This document shows positions 18,097-27,029 of a stretch of 64,000 nt of DNA, piece by piece. The notes beneath the pieces were generated by a model. That model saw only the letters and a program-made list of their open reading frames with translations. It was not told where the DNA came from and ran no database searches. Position 1 is the first letter of the stretch; each line of letters begins with the position of its first letter. Both the position numbers and the translations under genes were made by a program. The DNA comes from G942493375 sp942493375 (lineage in GTDB: Bacteria > Armatimonadota > UBA5829): NCBI GenBank assembly GCA_942493375.1, contig OW818698.1, positions 6,944,001-7,008,000 on the forward strand, written 5' to 3'.

Positions 18097-19239
18097 ATGA
18101 GACTTGTTCATATATCGGATGTCCATCTGGGATACCGTGCATATCCCCGGACAAACAGTGTAGGTATCAACACCAGAGAAGCTGATGTCTTTGTTGCATT
18201 TCGAGAGTGCATGGCCAAAGTGAAACAACTCCAGCCGGATATTATTCTAATCGCTGGTGATCTATTCCACGTAGTCCGGCCAAGCAACCTGATGATAGAG
18301 CACACATTTCAGGAGTTTCTATCGCTTCGTGCAGCAACCAATGCGCCAGTTGTCATACTAGGAGGTAACCACGAGACTCCGCGTTCGCTGGATACCGGCT
18401 GTATACTCGATCTTTTTCGCAACATCCCGGGTTTCTATGTTGTGCATTCGAATGAGGCAGTCCTGCAGTTCCCTGAACTGGATTTATCCATGCTATGTTT
18501 ATGTCACAGAGCAATTGAGCATCTGGATACGATATCTATACAGCCTGACTCGAGTAGCAAATATAACGTGATGACCGTCCATGGAACAGTCGAGGGTGTT
18601 TTGAAGCAGGCATACGACAGCCTGGAAATCTCTCGTGAAAGAGTTATAAGTGATGACTGGAATTATATAGCGTTCGGCCATTATCATTGCTATAACAAAC
18701 TTGCAGACAATGCATATTATTCGGGTTCATTGGAATATACCAGCAGCAATATCTGGAGCGAGATCGAGATTCCTAAGGGATTCATCGAATATGATCTTGA
18801 TGAGCGCAGAGTTATAGCTTTCTACGAAATTGAGACTAGGACTGCCATCGACGTTCGGGTGATCGATGCAGCCGATATGTCGGCACAGCAAGTGGTAACT
18901 GCAATAGGTAACCGGCTGGCCGGTATCGATGGAGGACATACCAACAAGATAGTCCGTCTGGTTGTTGAGAATATCCCGAGAGCGATCCAAAAGGACCTGG
19001 ACTTTGCATATATCCGGACTATTCGATCAGAGGCGCTTCATTTTGACCTGCAGCTGCGGCAACCTGGAGTCCAGAGAAGGACATCTGATGGCATGGAAAC
19101 AGGGCAGGCAAGGACTCTTGAAGATGAGTGGTCAGAGTTCGCTGGTTCATCCGACTTACCGGCTGGTGTGAAGAAAGAGGTTTTTGTGGAGATGGGGCTG
19201 GACTATTTGCACAGAGAGGCTCCGATAGAATCGCTATGA
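18097..19239 (+). CDS. sbcD: Mre11/SbcD-type DNA exonuclease subunit
   Basis: A 380-residue metallophosphoesterase. The full metal-ligand set is visible: D8 and H10 (HISDVHLG), D55 (AGDLFHV), N91 and H92 (GGNHETPRS), a later VHG and FGHYH near residue 195. These are the Mre11/SbcD phosphoesterase motifs for Mn-dependent double-strand exonuclease and endonuclease activity. The C-terminal 150 residues would contact the Rad50-like subunit. The stop codon overlaps the sbcC start in an ATGA, giving translational coupling. The operon also has nurA and herA, so it resembles the archaeal end-resection set. The length is close to the usual SbcD. Confidence 0.9.
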   Translation: MRLVHISDVHLGYRAYPRTNSVGINTREADVFVAFRECMAKVKQLQPDIILIAGDLFHVVRPSNLMIEHTFQEFLSLRAATNAPVVILGGNHETPRSLDTGCILDLFRNIPGFYVVHSNEAVLQFPELDLSMLCLCHRAIEHLDTISIQPDSSSKYNVMTVHGTVEGVLKQAYDSLEISRERVISDDWNYIAFGHYHCYNKLADNAYYSGSLEYTSSNIWSEIEIPKGFIEYDLDERRVIAFYEIETRTAIDVRVIDAADMSAQQVVTAIGNRLAGIDGGHTNKIVRLVVENIPRAIQKDLDFAYIRTIRSEALHFDLQLRQPGVQRRTSDGMETGQARTLEDEWSEFAGSSDLPAGVKKEVFVEMGLDYLHREAPIESL

Positions 19240-21671
19240 AACTAATATCCATATATATAGAAAACTTCCGGCAGCATCTGGCGACCCGGATTGATTTCCA
19301 GGACGGAGTCACTGCAATAGTCGGCCAGAATGGTTCTGGTAAGACAACAATACTGGAAGCCATTGCCTGGGCATTGTATGGTTCTCCTGCTGTCCGTGAA
19401 AACAACTCCACAGTGCGTTCCACAGCGTCAGACGGCGGAGCAAAGGTCAATGTAGCGTTGACCTTCGAGCTTTCCGGCCAGACCTACACTATAAAACGCC
19501 GAATGGATTCAAGCGGTGGAACAACAATCGCCGCGCTTGAGCAAAACGGTCAAGTCATCCGAAAAGGACAAAAGGAGGTCTCAGAGGCCCTGGCACGGAT
19601 GCTTGGTATGGACTACCGGGCGTTTTTTAATAGCTTCTTTACTGCACAGAAAGACCTTGAGTTCATGAGCCGGATGGAAGGCCCAGCGCGTGCAGCTGCT
19701 ATCAGCAAGATGCTGGGTTATGAACGTATTACAAAAGCCCGCGAAAAAGTTGTAGTTGAACGCAGGCAGTTGGATGCAAATATTGAAGGTCTGATGCAGG
19801 GGCTTGGGGATGCTGAAGAGATCAAGAGCAGGCTTGCATCAGCCAAAGCAAGGTCAACTGAATCAGAAGCAGAACTTAAATCGTCGTTGCTGCGTCTTTC
19901 CGAATGCGATTCTGCCCAGGATGCTGTCCGTCCTCAGATAGAAGCCTCTGAAAAGAAACGCGTCCGCAATGTCGAACTCACTGCAAATATCGAACGATCG
20001 AGTGTTGAGCTTTCCCATCTACAGAGCAGGTTCACAGAAGCTCAGACCAGGCTTAAGGAAATGGAAAATGCCAGGATTGAGATGACCTCGCTTGAACCGA
20101 AAATGGCTGAGATAAACGCACTGGCAACAGAGTTCAAAGAGCTTCGTACCAACATAAAATATGGTGAGCGAAGAAAAGAGATTGATACCACAATTTCTAT
20201 CATGAAGCAGGATATACAGAAGCTTACTGAATCAGCAGGATTATTAAAGAATGCAGAAGATCAGTGCATATCAGTTACAGCAGAGCTCAAAGATTCTGAA
20301 AAGCGTTTGCAAGAGCTTGAGAAATCAATAAGGACCCTCAGTGACAATCGAATCGCTGCATTAAATACGACCAAAGCACACCGGGATGCTACAAACACCC
20401 GCATTGCTGAACTATCTGCCAAAAGGCATGATATAGAATCAGCAGGTGAAGAGGGTGCATGCCCTACCTGCGAAAGACCGCTGGCAGGGGAGCTATCGAT
20501 TGTTTTGGCAGGATTTGATACTCAAATACATGACCTTACTGCATATAACGAGACCCTGGAATCCCAGCTTGCTGAGTTTTCAAAGCCGTCAGTAGAACTC
20601 ACAACTCAACAGCAGGAATTACAGTCTCTGAAGAACAAAATTCCAACTCTTAGAAAATCCGTCACTGAGCATGAAGCCGCTGTCAGGGAAGCCAAAAGAG
20701 CAGCAAACGATCTTCACGAAAAACACGCTCAAATTGCAATCCTGGTAACTGAATTGTCTGGCCTGCCGGAGTTCGATAAATCACGCTATGACTACCTGGT
20801 TGAATACGGACAAAACTCGAGACCAATAAGCATCCGATATGGCAGTCTTGCTGAGAGCCTCAAAAACGAACCGAAAATAAAATCCGAAATGGATTCACTC
20901 GAAAAATCCATAAACAAGACCAGCACCCAGATCAATGAAGCTCAAAAACAAATAAGCGAACTGGGATTTGTTCAATTGGAACACGATCAGTTGCTGTCAA
21001 AGTTCAACCAGGCGCAGGCATCTCTTACGGAAGCCAGGATAAAGTGTGAGCGCTCCAAATCTGAAGCTGCAGCAGCTGTAGAACTGCTAAATCGGGCTGT
21101 TGCAGATGATGAACGTTACCGCACACAGGCGCATCAACTTGAAGAAGCACGCGAACGCAGGTTATACTTGCATACACTGCATTCAACTTTGGATAAGTTC
21201 CGGGATGACTTAAACGCACGGATTCGTCCGGAGCTTGAGGTTACAGCGAGTGAAATACTATCTGAAGTCACGGATGGCAGATATGGACTGCTTGAGATTG
21301 AAGAAGATTACCGGGCATTCATCAGAGATGATGGTGAAAAGAAATGGGTGATATCAGGCGGTGAACAGGATGTCGTTAACCTTGCATTAAGGCTGGCTGT
21401 CTCCCAGATGATAGCCGACAGGGCCGGACAGGACTTGTCCTTATTGATAATGGATGAAGTTTTCGGATCTCTGGATGAAGGCAGGCGGGACAACCTGGTC
21501 TCTCTGCTCCAGAACCTTAAGAATCGTTTTGAGCAGATCATTATCATCACTCATATAGAGTCCATTCATGATGCAGTAGACAATACAATCTGGGTAGATT
21601 TCGACGAAAAAACCAAGACCAGCAGCATAAAAAATCAATCAGACGATGACGATTTCAATTTATCAGCCTGA
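19236..21671 (+). CDS. sbcC: Rad50/SbcC-type SMC ATPase
   Basis: An 811-residue Rad50-like protein, shorter than typical SbcC (about 1000). Walker A GQNGSGKTT is at residues 30-38. Long coiled coils flank a zinc hook CPTC (409-412). The ABC signature SGGEQD starts at 707 and Walker B LLIMDEVF contains D740 and E741, with ITHIE downstream. With SbcD it forms the nuclease complex that trims DNA ends and cleaves hairpins. The ATG at 19236 overlaps the sbcD stop (ATGA). A reading frame from 19128 exists only because of overlap with sbcD and lacks support. The coiled-coil length is shorter than in Escherichia coli SbcC. Confidence 0.9.
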   Translation: MKLISIYIENFRQHLATRIDFQDGVTAIVGQNGSGKTTILEAIAWALYGSPAVRENNSTVRSTASDGGAKVNVALTFELSGQTYTIKRRMDSSGGTTIAALEQNGQVIRKGQKEVSEALARMLGMDYRAFFNSFFTAQKDLEFMSRMEGPARAAAISKMLGYERITKAREKVVVERRQLDANIEGLMQGLGDAEEIKSRLASAKARSTESEAELKSSLLRLSECDSAQDAVRPQIEASEKKRVRNVELTANIERSSVELSHLQSRFTEAQTRLKEMENARIEMTSLEPKMAEINALATEFKELRTNIKYGERRKEIDTTISIMKQDIQKLTESAGLLKNAEDQCISVTAELKDSEKRLQELEKSIRTLSDNRIAALNTTKAHRDATNTRIAELSAKRHDIESAGEEGACPTCERPLAGELSIVLAGFDTQIHDLTAYNETLESQLAEFSKPSVELTTQQQELQSLKNKIPTLRKSVTEHEAAVREAKRAANDLHEKHAQIAILVTELSGLPEFDKSRYDYLVEYGQNSRPISIRYGSLAESLKNEPKIKSEMDSLEKSINKTSTQINEAQKQISELGFVQLEHDQLLSKFNQAQASLTEARIKCERSKSEAAAAVELLNRAVADDERYRTQAHQLEEARERRLYLHTLHSTLDKFRDDLNARIRPELEVTASEILSEVTDGRYGLLEIEEDYRAFIRDDGEKKWVISGGEQDVVNLALRLAVSQMIADRAGQDLSLLIMDEVFGSLDEGRRDNLVSLLQNLKNRFEQIIIITHIESIHDAVDNTIWVDFDEKTKTSSIKNQSDDDDFNLSA

Positions 21672-21693
21672 TTTAGCATATTGAGGGACAGAA

Positions 21694-22740
21694 ATGAGCG
21701 ATAGAATAGCACAGAACAAGCAGTTTATAACGGATTTATTCCTGGGTGATTTCAGGGGTCACGGCGTTATTATGGAAGCTGAGCCGCTGCCGACGGACTA
21801 TTCGTGTGGTGATGTCTCAATATCTGATAAACCGGTTGATGAATTCATAGATACATTTGTTAAAACCTATGAGAAGAGGTTGGAAAGGCATCTCTTGCTT
21901 GAGGATGACAGCGTTCCATATGCAAGCCCTGCTACAGGCACTGAGTGCTTTGCAGCTGCCTTTGGGTGTCCTGTGCATACCTATGATGACTCTCCTCCCT
22001 GTGCGTTGCCGTTGGTCAGCACTCCAGAGGAAGCTGATCGTCTGATATCGCCGGGTCTGGATTCTGAGCCGATGCAGCGTATACTTGAAGCTGTTCAAAA
22101 ATTGCGAGACCAGCTTGGACCGGACGTCCCGATAAGTGTGCCTGACATGCAGAGTCCTTTTGATATCGCGGCGCTAATTTGGCGTAAAGAGGACTTGTTT
22201 ATTGCAATGTGTGATGCTCCGGACAGCGTTAAGCGTCTGACTCAGGAATGCTACAAACTTCAGACAGCGTTTATAGACCAGTTGATGAAGATCGCTCCTA
22301 ACTGCAATCTTTGTCACTGCCCGCAGATGTGGGCGCCTCCTGAAATGGGTGCCTGGGTCTCTGAGGACGAAGCAGGATCATTGTCTGTTGCTATGTTCGA
22401 AGAGTTCTGTCTACCGACACTGCAGACGCTGAGCAATCGGTATGGAGGAATCTCTCTCCACTGCTGCGCTACAGCCGATCACCAGTATCCCAGCTTCAAG
22501 AAAATTCCGAAGCTCAGAGGCTTAAATAGAGTCTTCCAAACTCCAGGAGCCAAGCCTGCAATTGTTGCCTTTGCTGGAGAAACAGTGCTTATAACAGCCT
22601 GGTTTCCTGAGGAGTTTATCAACGAAATGCTTGATCTGGCAGTCCCTGGCTCCAGGTTCATGTTTACAATGCCTTATCTACCGGATGAAGAAGCCAAACC
22701 ACAACTGGAACGGCTAATGAGAAGAATTTGCAGAGCATAA
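21694..22740 (+). CDS. UroD-family (MtaA/CmuA-like) protein
   Basis: A 348-residue protein with the uroporphyrinogen-decarboxylase/MtaA (beta/alpha)8 fold: an N-terminal acidic stretch, then ISVPDMQSPFDIAALIW, a MWAPPEMGAWVSEDEAGSL motif, FEEFCLPTLQTL and the ISLHCCATADH metal-binding region. Members move methyl groups between corrinoid and thiols, or decarboxylate uroporphyrinogen. The cysteine- and histidine-rich ISLHCCATADH motif fits a zinc methyltransferase better than a HemE, but the substrate is unknown. Start at ATG 21694 with GAGGGACAG about 6 nt upstream. It lies 22 bp after sbcC and may be co-transcribed. Confidence 0.7.
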   Translation: MSDRIAQNKQFITDLFLGDFRGHGVIMEAEPLPTDYSCGDVSISDKPVDEFIDTFVKTYEKRLERHLLLEDDSVPYASPATGTECFAAAFGCPVHTYDDSPPCALPLVSTPEEADRLISPGLDSEPMQRILEAVQKLRDQLGPDVPISVPDMQSPFDIAALIWRKEDLFIAMCDAPDSVKRLTQECYKLQTAFIDQLMKIAPNCNLCHCPQMWAPPEMGAWVSEDEAGSLSVAMFEEFCLPTLQTLSNRYGGISLHCCATADHQYPSFKKIPKLRGLNRVFQTPGAKPAIVAFAGETVLITAWFPEEFINEMLDLAVPGSRFMFTMPYLPDEEAKPQLERLMRRICRA

Positions 22741-22744
22741 AACA

Positions 22745-22825
22745 CTGTCATCCTGAGGAACGAAGGATCTGCTTTTGCGAGTTCCAGCATTAGAAAAGCA
22801 GATCCTTCGTTCCTCAGGATGACAG
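22745..22825. repeat. TGTCATCCTGAGG hairpin repeat, copy 1
   Basis: A near-perfect 32-bp stem (22745-22776 with 22794-22825). The core ATCCTGAGGAACGAAGGATCTGCTTTT is shared with four other places in the window. It follows the UroD-family gene, where it can work as a transcript end or stabiliser. Confidence 0.85.
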
Positions 22826-22873
22826 GTGTGAACAGGATGACAGTTACACGTATAGTAAGAATAGAGCAATTAT

Positions 22874-24601
22874 ATGAAAATGAGTTTTGATGGGCTGGTC
22901 ACCGCGGCGGTGATCAGTGAATTGAATAGGATACTTATTGGTGCCAAGGTGCAGAATGTGCGTCAGCATAATGATTATGATGTCACGCTGGAACTGCGCA
23001 ATCCTGGTGCAAGCCATGAACTGTTTTTAAGTGCTGATTCCCGGTTTTCAAGGTTCATGATCAGCAGTATCAAACGCACATCACTCCCGCAGCCTACAAC
23101 ATTTTGCATGACTTGCCGCAAGCATCTGGGTGGCTATTTCCTCACCGGGATAAAACAGTATGGGTTCGACAGGATAGTCTACCTGGAATTCGAAGCCAGG
23201 GATCTGCCTAAACGGACCCTTGCTGTTGAAATAATGGGCAAGCATAGCAATCTTATATTATTTGATGAGAACAACACCATACTTGCAGCTGTAAAGACCG
23301 TAGGCAAATCCGTAAGTCGTGTCAGACAAATCCTGCCGGGTAAACCTTATGAACTCCCTCCAGGGTCAGAGAAACTCGATATACGCGTTGCGAGTTCAGA
23401 ATTGTTTAAAACGCTCTGGTTGGATGTATTGCCGGAAATTGCTCCACGTGAAGCAATTATCAAATGGATGTTGGATAGTTTCAGCGGGTTCGGTCCGTTC
23501 CTGGCTCAGGAAGTAGTAGACAAGGCGGGTGGGGGAGATGGACTTGATGAACAGGCAGTATCCAAGTCTTTCCAGGCCCTTCGGACAGTCGTTTTATCAG
23601 AAGCTTATCAGCCTGTGACTGCGTTTGCAGGCGGCGAAAGTATACTGATCTATCCAATCACTCCTGTTCAGTGTTCGGAAATGACGATTCGAACAGAAAA
23701 TTCCATCTGCCTGGCAATGGACATTTTCTACAATGCCATGATTTCCAAGATAGTCCTCACCGATCAACGCAATCAGCTGGTCCAGATGATCCGGAAATCT
23801 GCTGAATACGCACGATATCAGGTCCAGTCCTATGACAGGGCACTAAAGGAAGCAGCAGGAGCTGAAAGGCACAAAGAAATCGGGGAGTTGTTGAACGCAT
23901 CTGCGCACACCATTCCTAAAGGTGAAACAACGGTATCATTGGTTGACTATTATGATCCCGATCTCAAGGAAGTCACTATAGAACTCAATCCGAAAATGTC
24001 AGCACGTGAAAATGCCGACAGGTTCTTCAAGCGTTACAAAAAACTCAAAGACGCGGCACAGACTTCTATCGCCAGGCGTGAAGAGACTCTCGACCGCTTA
24101 AGGAGACTCGATGCTGCCAGGCTGTCTGTTGACACTGCAGTTGATGTCAACCAGATCAAAAGACTGCGTGAAACTCTGGTTGCAGAGGATTTACTAAGGG
24201 AGATCAAACACTCCGAAGAGCCGGGGAATGACAGGGGAGATTTCGAAGGAAATAGAATACGCCGTGTGATTACTCCTGAAGGCTGGGAGATATTGTATGG
24301 CGAAAATTCCACATCGAATGACTACTTAACGCAAAAAGTAGCCAAACCGAATGATATCTGGCTGCATGCCCGCAGTATCACTGGAGCACATGTAGTTATT
24401 CGCACCGGTGGACATTCAGGAGTGATACCACCGAAAGTATTGCTAGAAGGTGCAAGAATAGCAGCAGCCAACTCAGACGCCAAGCACTCTTCACTGGTCC
24501 CGGTAGACCATACTCACAAAAAATACGTCAGAAAACCCAAAGGTGCTGCACCAGGATTCGTCATCTATCGGATGGAAAAAACAATCGACGTGCAACCGTA
24601 A
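22874..24601 (+). CDS. rqcH: RqcH/NEMF-type ribosome quality control factor
   Basis: A 575-residue NFACT protein, the bacterial homologue of NEMF. RqcH binds the stalled 50S subunit and adds alanine tails to trapped peptides in bacteria. Visible domains: NFACT-N with FDG(L/M)VTAAVISELNRIL at the start, a coiled-coil middle (about 300-430) and a C-terminal NFACT-R with NDIWLHARSITGAHVVIRT (about 490-510) that can recruit tRNA-Ala. It was long annotated as fibronectin-binding protein. ATG codons at 22874 and 22880 are both possible; MSFDG at 22880 fits the family start, while the upstream spacing slightly favours 22874. It is flanked by hairpin repeats on both sides. Confidence 0.88.
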   Translation: MKMSFDGLVTAAVISELNRILIGAKVQNVRQHNDYDVTLELRNPGASHELFLSADSRFSRFMISSIKRTSLPQPTTFCMTCRKHLGGYFLTGIKQYGFDRIVYLEFEARDLPKRTLAVEIMGKHSNLILFDENNTILAAVKTVGKSVSRVRQILPGKPYELPPGSEKLDIRVASSELFKTLWLDVLPEIAPREAIIKWMLDSFSGFGPFLAQEVVDKAGGGDGLDEQAVSKSFQALRTVVLSEAYQPVTAFAGGESILIYPITPVQCSEMTIRTENSICLAMDIFYNAMISKIVLTDQRNQLVQMIRKSAEYARYQVQSYDRALKEAAGAERHKEIGELLNASAHTIPKGETTVSLVDYYDPDLKEVTIELNPKMSARENADRFFKRYKKLKDAAQTSIARREETLDRLRRLDAARLSVDTAVDVNQIKRLRETLVAEDLLREIKHSEEPGNDRGDFEGNRIRRVITPEGWEILYGENSTSNDYLTQKVAKPNDIWLHARSITGAHVVIRTGGHSGVIPPKVLLEGARIAAANSDAKHSSLVPVDHTHKKYVRKPKGAAPGFVIYRMEKTIDVQP

Positions 24602-24608
24602 ACCATTA

Positions 24609-24653
24609 TAACCTCCGTTCGTACTTCGACTAAGTCAGCACGAACGGATGTTA
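24609..24653. repeat. CCGTTCGT hairpin repeat, copy 1 (convergent terminator)
   Basis: The left arm (24609-24622) and right arm (24640-24653) are complementary apart from one base. It lies between the convergent rqcH and nitroreductase genes and probably terminates both. Confidence 0.65.
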
Positions 24654-24671
24654 CAGTCACTCGTTGTCAGA

Positions 24672-25184
24672 CTAAAACCTCTCCATATGCACTCTATCTT
24701 CAGGTATTGTGGTTGTGTGAGGGCCGGGGTGTCTGGCTGCATAACCAAGCGTTGTTATTCCCAGTATTCCCATGTGTTCCGGTATGTTGCATAAATCCCT
24801 GACTGTCTGCTCAGCATCAATACCGTCCGCAACCACTCCACGAATTGCAATCCAGCAGCTTCCCAAATCCTGGTTGGTGGCTTCCAGAAGCAAACTCGAC
24901 ATAAATGACGCAGCGTCTTCTACCCAGAACTGCGGCAGCTCTCGTTTGTCTACGCATACAACAAGTGACACAGGAGCAGAACGAATATGCCTGGTCCATT
25001 TATGCATGCCAGAGAGTTTATTGCGTGTTTCGGCATCGTTGACCACTACAACATGCCAGGGCTGATTACCGTGGGCACCTGGAGAATAAAAGCCAGCCTG
25101 AATTATTTCTAATATTTTTTCATGAGGAACAGGTTCATTCCGATAAAACCTGATACTGCGTCTGTTGACTATAGCATCCAGCAA
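24672..25184 (-). CDS. Nitroreductase-family FMN oxidoreductase
   Basis: A 170-residue nitroreductase. The N-terminal RRSIRFYRNEPVP phosphate-binding arm, HGNQPWHVVVV, SSLLLEATNQDLGSCWI and the C-terminal GYAARHPGPHT are characteristic. These homodimers bind FMN and reduce nitro groups, quinones or flavins with NAD(P)H; the substrate is not predictable. The start is a TTG (25182-25184) with AAGGAGAT about 9 nt upstream. The protein is at the short end of the family. It converges on rqcH, with the hairpin repeat between them. Confidence 0.88.
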   Translation of the reverse strand: MLDAIVNRRSIRFYRNEPVPHEKILEIIQAGFYSPGAHGNQPWHVVVVNDAETRNKLSGMHKWTRHIRSAPVSLVVCVDKRELPQFWVEDAASFMSSLLLEATNQDLGSCWIAIRGVVADGIDAEQTVRDLCNIPEHMGILGITTLGYAARHPGPHTTTIPEDRVHMERF

Positions 25185-25459
25185 TGATTTATCTCCTTAA
25201 TACATGCTTACGAAGGAAGAGAACAAGTGGACTTTAGGTAGAAAAATATATGTTTCCTACTGTATTTTGCCCTTAAAATAAGTGTTTTGCTAAAAAATAA
25301 ACCAAAAAACCTAAAGAGCAAGGTGATAGCAACCAAAGATATATATTAGCATATAAGATGCACTAAATGCTCCACATGCACATCAGAAATCCCTGAGTGT
25401 GTGCGGAGATTTTTTTGTGTAAAAAAAAGGTTTAGAACTGATATTTATAGAATTTACAC

Positions 25460-25488
25460 TTGACATGTTTCAAATGTATCTGTAGTAT
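25460..25488 (+). promoter_or_regulatory. Promoter of the LysM-NlpC/P60 gene
   Basis: A perfect TTGACA (25460-25465), a 17-base spacer and TAGTAT (25483-25488). The leader of about 90 nt contains a hairpin formed by ACCGTATA/TATACGGT (25518-25540). No known riboswitch was recognised in it. The rest of the gap after the nitroreductase gene (25185-25459) shows nothing else. Confidence 0.6.
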
Positions 25489-25586
25489 TAGGTCTGTGGC
25501 CCGCGTGTGGCACTCAACCGTATACACCTGTTATACGGTGTGATTTAAGTTACCGCGAAAATTATGCTCTGAAAGGATGTGATGTC

Positions 25587-26498
25587 TTGAAGAGAACAAA
25601 ACTAAGCGGCATATTGGTTACCACGTTAGCAGCCTCGATGTTGTTTGTCATTGTGACAGCAGCATCTGCTAGAACTCAGAGCCATAAGATTAGTCCTGGA
25701 GACAACCTGTGGACTATCGCCAAGAAATACCATACATCTGCAGCCAGCATCGCCCGTGCCAACGGAATGAGCGAAAAGAAACTCCTTAAATTAGGGGACA
25801 AACTCATAATTCCAGGTAAGGGTGGAGCATCTAGCAGTGTTAGTGTAAAAAGTTCAGGCGGTAGGCACGTAGTTAGTTCAGGAGATAATCTTTGGACGAT
25901 AGCCAAGCGCTACAAGACAACACCAGAAAAGTTGGCAAGGGCGAATGGGTTAAGTGAGAAGTCTCTGCTTCAACTGGGCGATAAGTTAATTGTCCCTGGA
26001 AAGAAGATTGCGAAAGCAAAAAAGGAAATTTCGAAAGTAGCGCGCAATTCGCGTTCAGCCAAGAATCGTGTTGCTGCCGTCAAGGCAAAGCACGCAACAA
26101 AGACAGCAAAAATAAATAGCGGAGATACACCTACAAAAAGCAAACTGATTCGGACGGCACTGGCATATTGTGGAACACGATATCGAAGCGGCGGAACAAG
26201 CCGTGGAGGATTTGACTGTTCCGGATTCGTAAGTCATGTCTACAAGAAGTATGGACTGCAGTTACCTCATTCATCGAGAGCACAGTCATCTCGTGGGGTA
26301 TCAGTTCCCAAGTCTCAGTTGAAAGCCGGCGATCTTGTGTTTTTCCAAACAAATGGTCGTGGGATATCTCATGTAGGGATATATATTGGCAGTGGAAAGT
26401 TTGTGCATGCCTCCAGTCACGGTCGTGGAGTTACCACGGACTCTGTGAACAGTGCATATTACGGCCCACGGTATAGAGGCGCTCGAAGAGTTAAATAA
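25587..26498 (+). CDS. Secreted LysM-LysM-NlpC/P60 peptidoglycan endopeptidase
   Basis: A 303-residue exported protein. A signal peptide of about 28 residues (LVTTLAASMLFVIVTAASA) is followed by two LysM domains (about 33-77 and 90-135), each opening with ISPGDNLWTIAKKYHT-like sequence and closing with LKLGDKLIIPGK. A basic linker precedes a C-terminal NlpC/P60 domain (about 188-303). The catalytic cysteine is in GGFDCSGFV and the histidine in ISHVGIYIG. The enzyme cleaves stem peptides in peptidoglycan during growth or division. The TTG at 25587 is preceded by AAAGGA at about 10 nt; upstream codons in frame are not available. Confidence 0.9.
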   Translation: MKRTKLSGILVTTLAASMLFVIVTAASARTQSHKISPGDNLWTIAKKYHTSAASIARANGMSEKKLLKLGDKLIIPGKGGASSSVSVKSSGGRHVVSSGDNLWTIAKRYKTTPEKLARANGLSEKSLLQLGDKLIVPGKKIAKAKKEISKVARNSRSAKNRVAAVKAKHATKTAKINSGDTPTKSKLIRTALAYCGTRYRSGGTSRGGFDCSGFVSHVYKKYGLQLPHSSRAQSSRGVSVPKSQLKAGDLVFFQTNGRGISHVGIYIGSGKFVHASSHGRGVTTDSVNSAYYGPRYRGARRVK

Positions 26499-26519
26499 GT
26501 CTTTGGGGCGAAATAAAAT

Positions 26520-26561
26520 AAACTGGACCTGTTGCATTCTGTGCAATGGGTCCAGTTTAGT
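26520..26561. terminator. Convergent terminator
   Basis: AAACTGGACC (26520-26529) pairs with GGTCCAGTTT (26549-26558), extended inside by TTGCA/TGCAA. It separates the NlpC/P60 gene from a convergent small membrane protein gene and ends with an AGTTTT tract. Confidence 0.75.
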
Positions 26562-26562
26562 T

Positions 26563-26868
26563 TTAATGCTTGATAAAGCGGTTGGACAATCCTGTAGCCA
26601 GCACACTATATGCCAAGAGAAGCATAAGTCCGAGACCTTCATATGCTGGAGCTTTAATTGTGGCATCTGCAAAACCTATTGAAACACTCATCAGCAAGAA
26701 ACCGAATACAGAAAACAACCCAAGCAGGATGGAATATACCAGATATACCATACGTTTCATAGAGAACACAAGCTGAGATTGGAGCATATGCACAGAGAAT
26801 GCATGCGCCCCTGCTATACCGCAGAGGACGAAGACTATAACGAATCTGATCGTTTGGAGAGCATCCAC
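26563..26868 (-). CDS. Small hypothetical membrane protein
   Basis: A 101-residue protein with three hydrophobic stretches (about 8-24, 41-66 and 77-95), predicted to span the membrane. No conserved family recognised. The ribosome-binding site is weak (GGCGGC about 20 nt upstream). It has homogenous hydrophobic content on only this frame, which supports it modestly. A palindromic repeat lies upstream. Confidence 0.5.
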   Translation of the reverse strand: MDALQTIRFVIVFVLCGIAGAHAFSVHMLQSQLVFSMKRMVYLVYSILLGLFSVFGFLLMSVSIGFADATIKAPAYEGLGLMLLLAYSVLATGLSNRFIKH

Positions 26869-26910
26869 TATAAAGCCGCCGATCTTTTACTTTTGAATGT
26901 AGAGATTCCA

Positions 26911-26993
26911 CTAACCCGCTTTATTCACCAATCTTCGCTTGTATCCGGCAGTAGGGATAAAAGCTGAGCCTGTCACGAATAATGCGGGCTAAT
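26911..26993. repeat. CCCGC-TTTATTCA palindromic repeat, copy 3
   Basis: A full-length copy with ends TAACCCGCTTTATTCA and TGTCACGAATAATGCGGG, inner hairpin like copy 2. It lies between recO (minus) and the small membrane protein gene. Confidence 0.8.
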
Positions 26994-27029
26994 TCTATTA
27001 CAAGATGTTAGACAGAATAAATGTACACG

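Noticed and set aside
25495..25586. Possible c-di-AMP or other riboswitch in the LysM-NlpC/P60 leader
   Set aside because: Only one simple hairpin is visible and the conserved motifs of known riboswitches are missing.
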